DNA of 64,000 nucleotides from Caenorhabditis remanei (GCF_010183535.1 NC_071332.1:6448001-6512000); one strand, 5' to 3'; shown: positions 23,185-36,194, counted from the stretch's first letter. The notes: generated by a model from the sequence alone, not told the origin. Numbers and translations are program-made.

Positions 23185-23216
23185 TTTATATACTACGATT
23201 CGGGGTGTAATACCTT
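23185..23216 (-). promoter_or_regulatory. collagen copy 1 core promoter: TATA box and shared upstream word
   Basis: TATATAAA reads on the minus strand at 23192-23185, 55 nt before the 5' UTR intron. The word at 23204-23216 (plus strand GGTGTAATACCTT) recurs at the same relative place in the second collagen promoter. Confidence 0.65.
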
Positions 23217-24740
23217 TTGATAGTGTACGGTTAGGGGGAAGGATGTGAAAATCTAGAAGGTCGTCCCTTCTCTAGTTATTTTCTTCGTCGTCGTTTCATT
23301 TCCTGGTTTATTACTAGCTCGTGCTACTGAAGGTTCTCTTTCGAGGTGACAGGGTCTGTGGGATGTTTGTATGTGTATTAGATATGTTGATTTGAATTGG
23401 AAACGGATATAGACGAGGGTCATTGACGCTGTGCTGTGTGAAGTCACACAGGTGATTTATGAGAAAATGTTTTGGATTTTTAGACATATTCGATGAAAAA
23501 TTTCAGTGAAAAACTATGAAACATTTTGAATCGAGAAGCTGAAAATAAAGAGTATGTTTGCAGTTACTCGGATTTTTGACATCACAGTCTCCATAATATT
23601 TGTGATCTAATTGAAACAGTTCCAGACGTAATGTTAAATATAATCAGCGCCTTCTGCAGAAAACCGATAACTCCATGATATTATAGAGATACTTTACTAG
23701 AACAATCCTTCGTACATGACTTTGATTCTGAAAGAATGTCTATCTGTGTGCTCCAACTGCATTCTGTGCGCTGTGAGCTAAAGTTTGATGATTTCACCAC
23801 GTTTTGTAATACATTTCTAGTCAAAACCACCAAATTCCCAGCATTTTAAGAAATATAATATCCAGTACACTTTATGTGCTTGGTTTCTAAACCTACTGGC
23901 AAACAAATTTACATGTCACTCTGAATTTCAATTCACCTGTTCGCATGATTTCCAACTTCATCGATAAATATTTTTATTCTGATTCTGGCAGACATAACTC
24001 ATATTTGTTTTCAGATTTTCAGATTATCTCATCCCCTGTGTCCTCCTTCACATCAATTTTCTCCCAGATCCCTCTCGCAGTCGAAATTGAAGATCTTCTC
24101 GAAACCCTGCCATTCTTACTTCCTTTTACGATCTGATAATGCTGAACTGTCTCACAGTAATGAAAGTTGGTAGTTGTTTGTCCGAAAAAAGAGAAAATTG
24201 CAGTGTTGATAAGATAAAGGGAAACACCTCAACAATTTTCTTTTCTTTTAGAAAAGAATCTCTCGAAAATGAAAACTACGTGGAAAATTAAATACTTTGA
24301 TTTGTACATCAGAGTTTGATAATAATCAAAACTGAAATGACGGAAAATACTACTAAAACACAATTAAAAACTTTATAAACAATGGGTTTCTCCGACAGAC
24401 CAAGGTAGTTCAATTCAGCTGACCCTTCCGCTTCATTTCAGTTTTTTCATGATTTTCAGTTTTCGTATTTATAAAATTTGACCTTGTTTTCTTATGACTT
24501 GACTTACTTATTAAGTTTCTCACTGTCGATTTCTGATTTTCAAAAACAAAGTAAAAAAACTACTGAAGAGAGAGGACAGTAGACAACTTGGATCCTAATG
24601 GCCTTGATTGGAAGTTTCCCCTTAATGTGAAGAACAACAGACTCTTGACGACATAGAGGAAATGAATTGTTGTAACCGTTTCGTCTAGTTCTTTGTAGTA
24701 TTGTTTTTTCAGATGCAGAAGACAGACAAATTGAATGCTT
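23217..24740. other. intergenic region between the two collagens; nothing recognised
   Basis: This AT-rich sequence presumably holds the upstream control region of copy 1 and the 3' flank of copy 2. No coding exon or clear repeat was found. Confidence 0.5.
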
Positions 24741-24747
24741 GAGTTTT

Positions 24748-24753
24748 TTTATT
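24748..24753 (-). terminator. poly(A) signal of collagen copy 2
   Basis: AATAAA on the minus strand lies about 96 nt past the stop codon. Confidence 0.6.
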
Positions 24754-24848
24754 TCTACATGGTGCTAGTGTTCACAATCGGGGTTGTGAAGAAATAAAGC
24801 AAGATAATGGAAGAAAGAAAATTGATGTCAATATCAATTTGGATAGAA

Positions 24849-25851
24849 TTAATATCCTGGGGCAGTACGTGGTGGTGGGCAGTGATCGCAAGCTCCCTCG
24901 GATCCAGAGTCTCCGTCTTGTCCTGGGGCTCCGGCTTGTCCTGGTTGTCCTGGGGCTCCTGGTGCTCCAGCATCTCCTTGTGGTCCTGGGCCTCCTGGTT
25001 GAGCGGATCCGGATTGTCCTGGTTGTCCTGGGGCTCCGGCTGGTCCTGGTGGTCCTGGTGGTCCAGCTGGTCCTGGGGTGCCTGGAACATCGACGACTTG
25101 TCCTGGGGCTCCTGGAGCTCCGGCGTTTCCGTTGGATCCTGGTTGTCCGGATGGTCCTGGTGGTCCGGCTGGTCCTGGTGGTCCTGGAAGAGCAGCTCCT
25201 CCAGATTGTCCTGGGGCTCCTGGGGCTCCTGATGGTCCCTTTTGTCCTGGGGCTCCGGCTGGTCCTGGTGGTCCAGCTGGGCAGTCGAAGCAGAAGCTGT
25301 CTGGTCCGGCAACAGAGTCTTCAGAGGCATCTTGTCCTGGGTTTCCTGGGGCTCCTGGGGCTCCGTCGTTTCCTGGGGCTCCGTCTTGTCCTGGAGATCC
25401 AGCTGGTCCAGCAGCTCCAACTCCACAAGAGCAGCATGATCCTCCGGCAGATCCTCCGAATCCTCCGACAGCGGCGTCTCCACCGTATGATTGTCTGCGG
25501 ACCTTGGAGGCTCTGCGAGCTCCTCCGACGGAACGGTGGTATGATTCACGCTTGATTCTTCCGGCGACTCCGCTGACTCCCTCGAACTGAAATCATAAGT
25601 TTAGCAGATTCTAGGTTCGTCGGGTTTCAACTCACTCTTTGGTACTCGTCCCAGAGTCCGTTGGATCTGTGGGCACAGAATTCAACTTCGGATTGAAGGG
25701 AAGATTGAACGTGTTGCATGTAGTTGTAAAGCATTGGGACAGCAACGATGGCGGTCAAAGTGGCAATGGTGGAAACGGCAATTCCAAAGAATGCAACCTT
25801 GCGGAGAGACTCAGTCTCGTAAGCGATCTGTTTTGGATCCTCGGACGACAT
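24849..25851 (-). CDS. cuticle collagen, tandem copy 2 (col-12/col-13-like)
   Basis: Two coding exons, 25851-25636 and 25586-24849, encode 317 aa, the same length and exon plan as copy 1. Visible differences are few: Ala to Ser in SSLQ(A/S)[14 protein letters not shown] versus [10 protein letters not shown], and a few proline/alanine swaps in the Gly-X-Y tracts. The membrane anchor, dibasic site, CCSC, CFDC and CDHC clusters and the PPPRTAPGY end are identical. Copy 2 lies 2.8 kb upstream of copy 1 on the same strand, so this is a recent tandem duplication or a pair kept alike by conversion. Both appear functional. Confidence 0.95.
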
Positions 25852-25907
25852 CTAGAAATAAAAGAACTTGAAACCATATCAATAATGAAAGTTTTATGAA
25901 AACTTAC
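25852..25907 (-). other. 5' UTR intron of collagen copy 2
   Basis: This 56-nt intron runs from a GTAAGT donor to a CTAG acceptor touching the ATG. It corresponds to the intron in copy 1, although the intron sequence has diverged. Confidence 0.7.
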
Positions 25908-25964
25908 AATGACTAAAGGGACTGGACCGAGTAGTCAAGTGATTTGACCATCGCATCGTCTACC

Positions 25965-25993
25965 TTTTTATACTTTTCGAGGTGTAATACCTT
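25965..25993 (-). promoter_or_regulatory. collagen copy 2 core promoter: TATA box and shared upstream word
   Basis: TATAAAAA reads on the minus strand at 25972-25965. GGTGTAATACCTT (plus strand) at 25981-25993 matches the word upstream of copy 1. Confidence 0.65.
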
Positions 25994-28900
25994 GATAGCA
26001 TGCAGTACGGTAAGGCGGATGCCAACAAACTCAAACCAGGAACCATTTCGCTTCTCTCATCTCTCTACTGCTTTGTCTGTGTCCCCTCTGTGTTCTGCCA
26101 TTTCTATCTCAGTTTGACCTCGAAATACGGCAGCAAAGAGACAGAGAAGAAAATGATATTTATGTGTAGAAGAGAGACGAAAAAACCGTTTGGAAAAGTG
26201 ATAAAAAAGTAAGAAGGGATAGATGAGAAGTGACAGTGAAAATTGGAAATTGTGAAGATGGAAAGAAGAGAGAAGATGAGGTAACAAGGCAGAAAGAAGG
26301 AAGTGTTTTTCGATTCTCTCTCGCGGTAAATAGAGAGATGAATGATAACGGAAAGAAAGTAGTAAGAAAGTAATCTGATGAAAAACGGAACTATTCTGTG
26401 AAGGTTTCTGCAGATATATTGGCAGATCCGTGGTAAACAACATGAGTGTTCAAGTGTTCAGTGTCAATTAGTTTCAAGGAAGATAGATCGGAGACACGAA
26501 GTTAGTGACCGGTGGAATCTTGATCAGTTTTCAAAAAGGAAGTACATTGGGGGTTACAGGTAATTGGGTTAGGGTAATTGAGCAGAAAAAATTGGTAAGA
26601 CCTCAAATCAGAACACATTGTTTTGGTAATATTCAGAAATGACAAACTTTTGAGAAGATTCAAAAAGTTGTCAAATACAAAAGCGGATGTCTACGTTTGG
26701 CGTACATATTATTTAACAGCAAAAAAAACAATGAAAGAATCAGTGACGCGACTGTCAAGATTTCCACATTCAAAGTTTTCTATTCCTTGTGAAAATAACA
26801 GAAAATGGACACTTTTTTGGATGGTACTGTAATTATCATCATAATGAACTTTCTGAAACAAAACAGTTTTGTAAAAACTTGTTGAGAGTATATAATTCCA
26901 ACTCAATGACACACTGAGAGCTCCAGATAGTGAGCAGTGCTGCTCAGCTTAAAAGAATTGAGCATGGTGGAATGTATGTTAATTGAATAACTTTCAGCCG
27001 ATTCTTCATAGGCGGTAAGGTTTTCTAGAAAGCAAAGACAGGGATTTGCTGAAAACCTCCTGAACCTAAACCAGCAACATAAAACATATGCATATTTGTA
27101 AAGATAACTTCACAAGATACAAAAGTCTCTCGAAAGCTTTCAGATTTATAAAAATCTCAGACGGTTTTTGAGAGAATCAGAGTAGATTAGAATACCTGAA
27201 TCATTAAATTTTTCACTAATATATTTTTTTAAATATTTCATTTAAAAACTATACTGAAAAACTAAACAAATTGAGAGCGCTCGTTACGAATTCTACGAAG
27301 AATGTTCCTCATTTTTCAATTGGTGCCTTCAAGATTTTCCAGATAAAACGAAACCAATTTCTTCTCGTATAAAAAACCTAAAGATCTCCTTACCACCCAG
27401 CTTTCGTCGTTTCAAAAATTCAATTCATGCTCAATGAGAAAAATATTCAACAGAGCAAAAAAAGAGATGCAGAATTTATTGACAAGAAGGTCCCAAAGGT
27501 CAACTCTTTCTTCTTCAACTTTTTCATGCTTCCAACCAAAGCGTATTGTTTGCTTCTCCTCTTTTCTCTTTTCTATATTTTATCGATCGACTCCTTTCTC
27601 TCTCTCTCTCTTCCAACACGATTTTTGTTTGAATAGTTATTATTATTTCAACGGAAAAAAACGGACAATGCATTGTGTATCTATCGAACAACAATATTTT
27701 TGTCATGTAAATCTGCCTGAAACTAGATTTCAAAAAGGGTCTGCAACAAATAAAACTCTCTCATTCCCGACCACCACTTCTCCCAAAACTTGTCATATTA
27801 TTCGCCTGTTTTTTGTTGTTTTTTCTCGCACAAAGTGTGTTCGTCTTCTTCTTTTTTCTTCCACTGCCTTCTTCTGCTTCTGCTTCCAACCAACGACAAA
27901 ATCGACGCCTTTTTCTATTTTCTCTGGAACTTTTTCCCCTATTTTTCATCCATAGAAGATAGGGGGTCGTCTGATTCTCATTGTATTTCTTTCCTTCTCT
28001 TTGTTGCTTTCTTGGTTTCTTCTTCGGAAATTTGTCGGAAGTTCTTTGTGAATCTCTGTCCGAAAGAGTACTTGAGAAACCCCTTTTTGCTCACGTGTAT
28101 CGTCGTGAATCTCTTCTCGTTTTCTTCCTTTTTTCTCCTCGTTTTCCTTCCAACCACACATCTGATGAATGCTGAGCAAAAGTAATTGAGGTACGCACTC
28201 CCCCACTCACTCTTCTTTTCTTCTTCCACTTCTGGCAGCTTGCCAATAACCATTTCGATGATCTACTTTTCTTTTCTCATTTTCTCATTCCATCACCGTT
28301 TCTTTATTTCAAAAAAATTCTCTCGAGTCAGTCAAACTAATTGAATTTTTTGTGTTGCTAGTCTAGTTCCACATGTAATATTCATGCAGTAGCTGCCATC
28401 CAGTTCATGTAACAAGGTAATAAATTTTCCTTTTTTTTGTGAAAAATTCAATGATGTAGAGAAGAAATGAGTATAGTAGAAATGCATGTGGTTTCAGTTT
28501 CAGTTTATTTTTAGTCGGGAGGTTCAGATTATTCTTGAATGCTTCTGGTTCGGAAACTAGCTTTTTGTATAGTTTAAATTCTGAAAACAAGGGTTTCAAG
28601 TGCTTTTACTCCACAAAATACAATTTTTAGAATATTTCCGATATTTTTTCAATTTCCGTATCCTGCTTACCCCGAGATCAGAGTTAGGATAGTCTTTTTA
28701 CATCTGAAAGTTATATATTTTTAAAAGTTGCTGATAGAAAATTCTAATTCGATCTGAAACTAATATTTTTTGTTTTCTGATAGAAAAGAAAAATTAGATC
28801 TTTTCAGCTGATTTTCAAAAAACAAGTCCGGTAGAGCAATATTGCAAGACCAGGGCTGCCTTATTTTCATAATGATCAAAAAAGAACTTTCTCCTTTTAG

Positions 28901-31900
28901 ATCCCTAACCATCTTAACCACTTCTCCATACCCAATTCCCCTTTTTCCTTCTTCACAATTTCTCCAAAACCTGCCAGATCGAATCAGAAACATCAGATTT
29001 CTGAATGTCTGAAAACCACTTGTCTCCAAATTCTTAACCAAAACTCGAAAATTATCCATGTCTTTCTCTAAACTAATATGTACTTTCCTTCGAGTTGATT
29101 CCAAATATCACATGCTCTTTCTCCACTTCAAAACTCTGTCATTTCGAATCTCGTAACCCTAAGTGAGCACTCTTTTAGTCGTTTGTGTCATCGTCAAAAA
29201 GTCTCGTTGTCTCTATATAATCTAACATCGTCTTGTTTTCTCGCCTACTCAATTTCCCATTCAACCCGCTGTCATCATCACTCAAAAATAGAATTTCACT
29301 CCCTTAAATGTGCCACTTCGTCTTGGATTTCGGAGAGTTGGAGAACCACCAAATTTTATTTCATTTTTATTCCCTTCACTTCGAAGCAACTTCTTTTTTT
29401 CTATCCTCTCAAAAAGCATACCACCAACCCTTGGCGTTCTTTTCTTCCGCTTCACAGCTCCAATTGTCAACCTGCTCCTGAAATATTTTCGAGTGGGGCG
29501 GGGACCTTGGTATCTCTTTGAGTCACATTTTTGGAAACAGGATTGTTGAGTCTTGGTGAGTAGGAAGTGAATTGTCAAAAAAGACTCTGAAATTCCTGGT
29601 TCTTCTGAAATGAGCGAATTCATAAGGTCGCCCCAGGCAACAGGCCATCTGGAATTGGTTTTTTAATATCTTCCCCAACAAACCTTTTTTGTTTTCAAAT
29701 TCTCCCATATTCATGTGACAATTTCTCGGCGATGATCGAATCAGATAAGATCTCCACCTTATATTGGTTAGGAGGACATACATTGTATTCTCGCCAATGC
29801 GTAGGTTTATTGTTTTCGTTTTCGTGGTAGAAAGTAATTATTAGTTTCGTTTGTAACATCATTTTTCGTCACGTGATCGTTTTAAAATGCCCTGTTAATC
29901 AAAGTTTTTGAGTTTTCATGAGATTGTAACTAGGGCTAGTTTTAAAATCATAGGAGCGGTTCCTGAACGGTAAAATATTCTAATGTGAGAATCATCTCAA
30001 TTAAGTTTGTTGAAGTTTCTGGACAGTTATCGGTACTCGAAGATGTTTTATTTTTCAATAGAAATTAAAAAAACAGTTTTTTTTAAAATTCCAACATTAT
30101 ATTGAAACCAGTTCTGATAACAGGAAGTCATTGAACTTCCTGAAATCAGAAATAGACTTTCGTGAAGATTTTCAAAAATCGTTAGCGCTCAGTGAAGATC
30201 AACATAGTGACGATGATTTGAGTTCGAAGCTATCGTCTGTAGGATGATCTCACTATATTCAATTTTTAATTAAATTCTAGATCTTCAGTTTTCTAGTTTA
30301 CTACGTTTTCCTAATAGCCCTTCCTGGATACCTCCGATTCTTGTAGCTGTGATTTTTCTGACCTCCAAACAATAAAGTTTATGATTACGTTTCATCTAAT
30401 AGCTCATATGATTAATTTCAAGATTACAGTTAATTTTTCTGTCACAGTCATAATCATACCAACCAGTTCCCAAAAAAACTATTCCAAAACCTTCTATTTC
30501 TGCATCCCCCTCTCCCACGCATCGTCATCCTCATTTTCAAAAATCCAAAATACAAAAGAATAGGGAAGAAAAAGCTGAGAAAAGAAAAAGACAACAGAGG
30601 TGAAAGTTTTCTATGTTCCTCTCCCTTTTTCTTTTTTTGTCTGTCCCAAAGAGCAATCCCTCTTCTTTTTTTGTGCAATAAAAAGTCGTTGGTTAAAGTG
30701 GAGAAGAGGTCGAGAAGCGTCGCATCTTTTTGCCACAAATGATAAATTGTTGAGCACTTTTTTCTCGCTTTTTTCTTTTTTCTCCTCTTTGAGAACCAGA
30801 GAAATACAACTTTGGGGATGAAGAGCTTTAGAAGGGAACTTCTTTCTTCTATGTGAAGAAAGGAGATGGAAGAAGGAGGGTCCATTCACTTTTCTACTCG
30901 TTTCCGCCAATTTTCTCGCCAGAGAGTCATTAATCGAAAAGGCGTCAGGAAGAGGAGGACCTACATCACAAAAAGTGTTCTTTGGAGCCGTCTCTGATTT
31001 CTGCTGAACAATTATTTTGTTGTTTTGTACTTTCTCTTCTGTGGAAATCACTGGTTTTCTATTAGCAGGACACGGTTCTTACAACCGCGCTCTACCGTAA
31101 CCAAAGAAAATAGTGTGCGGAACTGTGAGTCTGAGACAGAGAGAAAATATACATTTTTCAAGTGCATTCCGGTGGAGTGTAAAAACTGTGCCGAGCTAAT
31201 GTTTCATTTTTGAGAAAAACTTTGGCATGCCTAGTCGCCTAGAAAGTTTAATCCTTCAATCCTATCAGAATTTATTTAGATATCTGAGCTGCTACAGATT
31301 TTTCAATTATTGGAAACTGTCGTCGTGAGGTTTCAGAATATCGTTTTAGTCAAATTACAAAGTTTAGTGATTTTCAAATAGTCATTTTCAAACAAGACAC
31401 TATAAATCAGTTTTTCTGAAACTCAAAAAGCATATTGACCCTGAAAAACTGACGCGTATTATTTTCACTTTCAGAAATTATCTCCAGTTTCCAATGATCA
31501 GATTCATGTTTTCAGCATTCGTCTCAGATTCCCGTAGTTCTCATTCGTAATTTTTAGAGCACCGTCTAGTGAGAACCATGCAAAATTCATTCGCGAAGTT
31601 TATGAAATTCCCACACATTTCAACCTTATATTGACTCCATTAATTTTAAGTTTTCGATTTCCTTTCTTTTTTCTAGCTTCACCGTCTTCCCGTTTACTTG
31701 TGAAGAATTGGAACTGACGACACAAAATAATACAGAAGTGTCTCAAGAAAACAATAAAAAATTCTCATGTTCCATTTTCATTTCCTTTTCTCAATCTTAT
31801 TATAATGAAAAAGAAGAAAGTCAGACAGAAACAAAACATAGAAAAAGGAATCAATTACACACAAGTTGAGAGTCTCTCTGAATAATTTGACCAATTCTTG

Positions 31901-32024
31901 CTTCATCTTCTTCTCGTAAGACATTTATAAAGATGTAGTATGTCTCATTTTCTTCTCACACATTTATTAAATTGCCTTCGTCGCGTTTTTTGCAATTTTC
32001 GCATCATTCTTTATTATTTTTCAG
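25994..32024. other. 6-kb region without recognisable genes
   Basis: I find no ordered set of exons on either strand. The stretch from about 27500 to 28250 is markedly pyrimidine-rich on the plus strand, and 30600-30870 is similar. These tracts keep several spurious frames open. Unannotated regulatory or non-coding RNA content is possible but not visible. Confidence 0.45.
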
Positions 32025-32040
32025 AAACGATTGGAATGTG

Positions 32041-33338
32041 ATGCCAGGAGATAACAAATTCTACAAATATTTTGTAGTTTATCCCTTCAATGTTCTCTCA
32101 ATTTCAAAGATTACTGTGATTGTAAGTGGTTATTCACAGAGTTGGAAACTGCAAATTCCCTTTCAGATTCTTCTAATATTATCGTTATATGGATGGGATG
32201 TCAAACAGAGAACTTCAGGTACTGTAAATGGAAAAATACGGAGAGTTTTTGAATTTCGATTTCGATTTCAGGTAGCAATTTTCTCCTGGCAATTTATGAT
32301 ATTCTAGAAATCGGGGTGGCATCGATTTCACTTTGGTTTATTGTACAAAAGTTTTATTGGTTGAAAGTGGTGAGTTTTTAAACTTTCCGGTTTGTTTATG
32401 GTTGCTTCCGGATGTGAGCAGAGCAAAAAATTATATGTTTTCTGGAAAACCTCGGAACTGTCTAAATCTAAACGGTAGTTGAAAACGGAAAGCGGTAATC
32501 CAAAAAAAATTTTTTGGTTCAAATCGATCAATCTGAAATGAATTATGAGATCTCGAAGTGCAAATGTCTCGTCGTAATGTTGTTCCATTTATGGCAATGG
32601 GGCATCTTCTCGTCGGAAGAAATATGTTGAGAGCTTTGAGCTCTTCTAAACGTTTCAGATTTGGATCATTATACATAGTACTGTATTTTTTGTCTTTCCG
32701 TTCATTTGCACCGTTCCTGATTCTGATCAGTCTGTAACAAATTTGAATTTGAGTGTTTTTTGCGAGAGAATTTCTAGCTTTAGGCTCAGCCAAAGTTAGA
32801 CGCTTTCGTGAACGCTAGATGTGCGCATCTTTCTTCTTTTGAAAAATTTTTGTCGTAACACACGTTCAATTTTGCAAGCCATGAATTATAGTTCCCAACT
32901 TCGTGTCGGCTACAGTAATCCTATAGTATTATGATCTGACAATGAAAACATGATACTTCCCCTTTTATTCGTTAAAATACGCAAATTGGTTTTCTGACTG
33001 ATAAAAATTATGTTTCAAAAACTTGAAAACATCTCCCTTCTTCAGGAATCAGTCTTCAATATGATTGGAATTCTCCTATCACTCGCTTCAATATCCACGA
33101 GCTTCGTCACTACTCTAGAGCCAGCTTCGATGCAATCGGTGAGAAATTTCTTATTGTTTTTTCATCTCCTAACTATATTAATTTCCAGCTGACACATATT
33201 CTCACCCTCTCCATTTGGATATTTTCCGCATTTTGGGCTTGGCGTGAAACGTACAACAACGTGAGCAATCTGTTCATTTCCGAATGGGGACAAGGCGGCG
33301 AGGATACGGAAATCGAATACCTGGAGCAACATTTCTGA
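32041..33338 (+). CDS. small four-transmembrane protein, unknown family
   Basis: Five exons, 32041-32121, 32167-32218, 32272-32369, 33046-33138 and 33189-33338, join in frame to 157 aa. The start ATG follows a TTTTTCAG acceptor by 16 nt, consistent with trans-splicing. Four hydrophobic segments are visible: FNVLSISKITVIILLILSLY; NFLLAIYDILEIGVASISLW; MIGILLSLASISTSFVT; and LTHILTLSIWIFSAFWAW. The C-terminal tail is acidic (EWGQGGEDTEIEYLEQ). Intron 3 is 676 nt and could hide an exon. I do not recognise the family. The topology resembles MARVEL/tetraspan-like small membrane proteins, with no diagnostic motif. A second small four-TM gene follows downstream on the same strand. Confidence 0.75.
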
Positions 33339-35074
33339 ATAAATCTGCATTGAGAATCAGCAGTCTTGCCACGACCGTTTTAATATATTTATGATGTGTA
33401 AACATTTTTGTTTTCTATGGGTATAACAATGTGTAGATCATGACTTTATTTGCAATAAAAAACTTTTATTTCGGATTGCTTTATTGAAATTCTTTTTCAG
33501 ACAAATATGAAACATGATACATGTTTTTATAGAGCATCATTCATCATTACGAACTGAGCACCAGTCAATCGGATCTTCTTTTTGGACAGACACTCTCACT
33601 TTATAACTACAGTTCCAACCCATCAACAATCTTCTTCTCTCCAAAAGTTACCAGATGCCATATTTTGAGTATTTACGCAAACCGAACCGTGTTTGTTGAG
33701 TGCATTCAGTGTCACTACGGGGGCCACCCAACGGGCGGTACCATCATCTCCCCCGGTAGAGAGCAGGTGCCTGTTGGAGTAGAGGAGAACAATGTTTGTC
33801 AGGTAACAGAAGTCACGCCCGTTATTTAACTATTTACCTATGCACTACCGCTTATGACAAGTCCTTTATTTTGGATACCTTTCTCCCCCTTCTCTTTCCG
33901 TTTCATTGCACTATGATACCGTCTTATTCTCTTTTCTATATACATTGCCATTTTTGAGAAGGCAGTTATGATACCATAGATCATGTCCATATTCTGATTT
34001 GTTCTAGTTCTCTGTTTTCTGGTCTTCCCTGGAAAACAAAAAACTAAATATGCATAAATATGCTGATTGGTGTTCCAAATTTTTCCATAAATATCCCCAT
34101 TGTTTTCAATTGAAAATAACAGAAAATATTATTTTGAAACACTGCGGAAGCGTTATGACTTTATTTCCTCGTCGTTTCCACCCCAAATGTTTCAGATAAC
34201 AAAATGTATACATTTAAAGGTAGTATCAAAAAGTGCTCTCTTTTGCTCCCTTCTCACTTATTCTCAAGTACAACTAAACCTCTTTCTGACCTCAATGATA
34301 AGAGAACCCATCTAGTGATTTCAGTTCCCGTGAAACATTGCCTTCTTTCCCTTCTCTTCTTCTCGTCTTCTGCTCAAACAAACATAAAAGATCAGCACCA
34401 AAAAGGGGCACGAGACTCAGCTCTGAGCTTTCATTCTTTCCCGTCTCCTGGTAACGGAGCCTCTGGTGAAAAAACTTTTGGCATTTCGGCAATTTTTCAT
34501 TCCTTTTCTGTTGGAAATGAGCTAGTTGATGTCAAAGTTTTCCGATTGATTGGCTCTGTTTCAGTTATATGTTTTCAATTCAATTCAGCAAGGAATATGT
34601 TGCTGATCATCATAAATAGCAAACTGCGACACCTGAAACTTTCCATATCACTTAAAGAATTTTCTATAGTAATACCCCTGCTTGATAAGGTTGGAGAAAA
34701 CAAACATTTGCATAAACATCACGATCATTTTATATATCAAAACCAACTCTAAAATATTTGACAACGAATTGATTTTTGTAAGGTTTCTATCCCTGACAAC
34801 TTCTTTGGAAAGAATAAAAGTTCCTATGCATTTTTTGCTTTTTCTAATTAACCTATTTCTTTTGACGCTATTAAAATGGCAAGATTGCGTAAAATGATTT
34901 GAAAAAAGAACATGAATACTAAAATATGAGAACTATAGAAGATTATGACATGGAAAAAGTGCGACTTCTTTTCTATCCTTGCTTTCAGAGACACAGTTTC
35001 TTTTTGCTATTTCTTTGCTTTCTTCTCTTGCTTCAACTATTTTGGAATTCTTGTCAGAGAAAAATCTATTTCAG
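33339..35074. other. intergenic region with poly(A) signal and a GC-rich structured patch
   Basis: AATAAA at 33454-33459 serves the preceding gene. At 33728-33777 a GC-rich patch can form a 9-bp stem (CCAACGGGC with GCCTGTTGG, one G-U pair). The rest is AT-rich with no exon recognised. Confidence 0.5.
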
Positions 35075-35082
35075 ACGACGGA

Positions 35083-36076
35083 ATGCGAACCTCAACATTG
35101 ATTTTTGTCTGCAACATTGCTCTTGTGGTAAGCATTTTCAACAAAATTAGCATTAAATAAAAAGAAAATTTCAGATAGTCTCAATTGCTGGGCTTTGTTT
35201 GACCTCATCTATCTTCGATTTCATTGTTGTTTCTAAATTATATTATACAGTTCCAGATCATGTGAGTTTAAATGGAAAAGTGGAAGCAGATTAGAAACAT
35301 CTATTGAAATTTAAATTCCTTTTTTAATTCTACACCGAAAAATCTCATGAAAGCATGTCGGTTTTACACAGTAATTAGAGTTGAAAGTTCCATAGCTGCA
35401 AATTAGTGAAACTTGTCACTCGTGATAAAAACTTCATTCAAACAAATTGCTCGTCAATCACAGTTCTTACATTTACAGAAGGTTCTTATAAGCCCCCGAT
35501 TGGCTTTTCTACTCTTTCCGTCATCAACTCTCTCCCTACTGATTGCCTTCCTTTCACTAATTTTCCTATCAGCTGGCCAGAGAATTATCAAATTTGCGGT
35601 GGACAACCAAATGATTCTCTCATTCTTTGTGAGTACTATGACTCAATAAAACAATACAAGCACTTTTTCAGCACGCCGCAATCATGGGCCTTGCAGCAGC
35701 ACTCTCCGCATATGTCAGTTTCGTTTGTATTCAAAATGCTAACGATATTTCTGGGTACGAGAAACAATTGTGAATAACTGGAGAGAACATTAAAACATTT
35801 CAGATATGCCTTCTTCGCCACTCCAGCACAATTCCAACAAGCTTCTTTCTGGTACTACACTAGACTTCGAGCACTTGTGGTAATTTTATTGTTCACCTCA
35901 AAGCAAGGAAGCTAATACGACGTTTCCAGGTCATCTCCATAGTTCAAGCACTTCTAAATGGAACTATCGTGTCTGTATTATATTTGGGAATTAGCTGCAA
36001 GTATCGTACTTTCGTCCAGTTGTCCGAGAAGCCAACCCATCCAGATCTTGTCGAAAGAACTACATATTTTGCTTGA
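35083..36076 (+). CDS. small four-transmembrane protein, unknown family
   Basis: Six exons, 35083-35127, 35175-35261, 35479-35628, 35672-35754, 35804-35879 and 35930-36076, give 195 aa with phases 0,0,0,2,0. The ATG lies 8 nt after an ATTTCAG acceptor, typical of an SL-spliced message. Membrane segments are TLIFVCNIALVIVSIAGLCL, a second around LLIAFLSLIFLSA, a third around IMGLAAALSAYVSFVC and a fourth around VISIVQALLNGTIVSVLYLG. The loop between TM3 and TM4 is polar (SGYAFFATPAQFQQASF), and the short C-terminal tail follows SCKYRTFVQL. The family is not recognised. It shows no obvious sequence similarity to its upstream neighbour beyond topology. Confidence 0.8.
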
Positions 36077-36188
36077 AATTCTTTCACTTTCATTATCATT
36101 ATCATTATAGCATAACTTATATTTGTCTGACTGTTTTCTTTTAATCATATCAAGATCTCTGTAATATTCACACTATTGATGGACAGTC

Positions 36189-36194
36189 AATAAA
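36189..36194 (+). terminator. poly(A) signal after the second four-TM gene
   Basis: AATAAA lies 113 nt after the stop codon at 36076. Confidence 0.65.

Noticed and set aside
27434..28185. Several plus-strand frames of 60-170 codons
   Set aside because: Composed mostly of Phe/Ser/Leu from the pyrimidine tract; no consistent exon structure.
32328..32793. Minus-strand open frames inside intron 3 of the first four-TM gene
   Set aside because: Residue composition is random-like, and no splice partners or domain were found.
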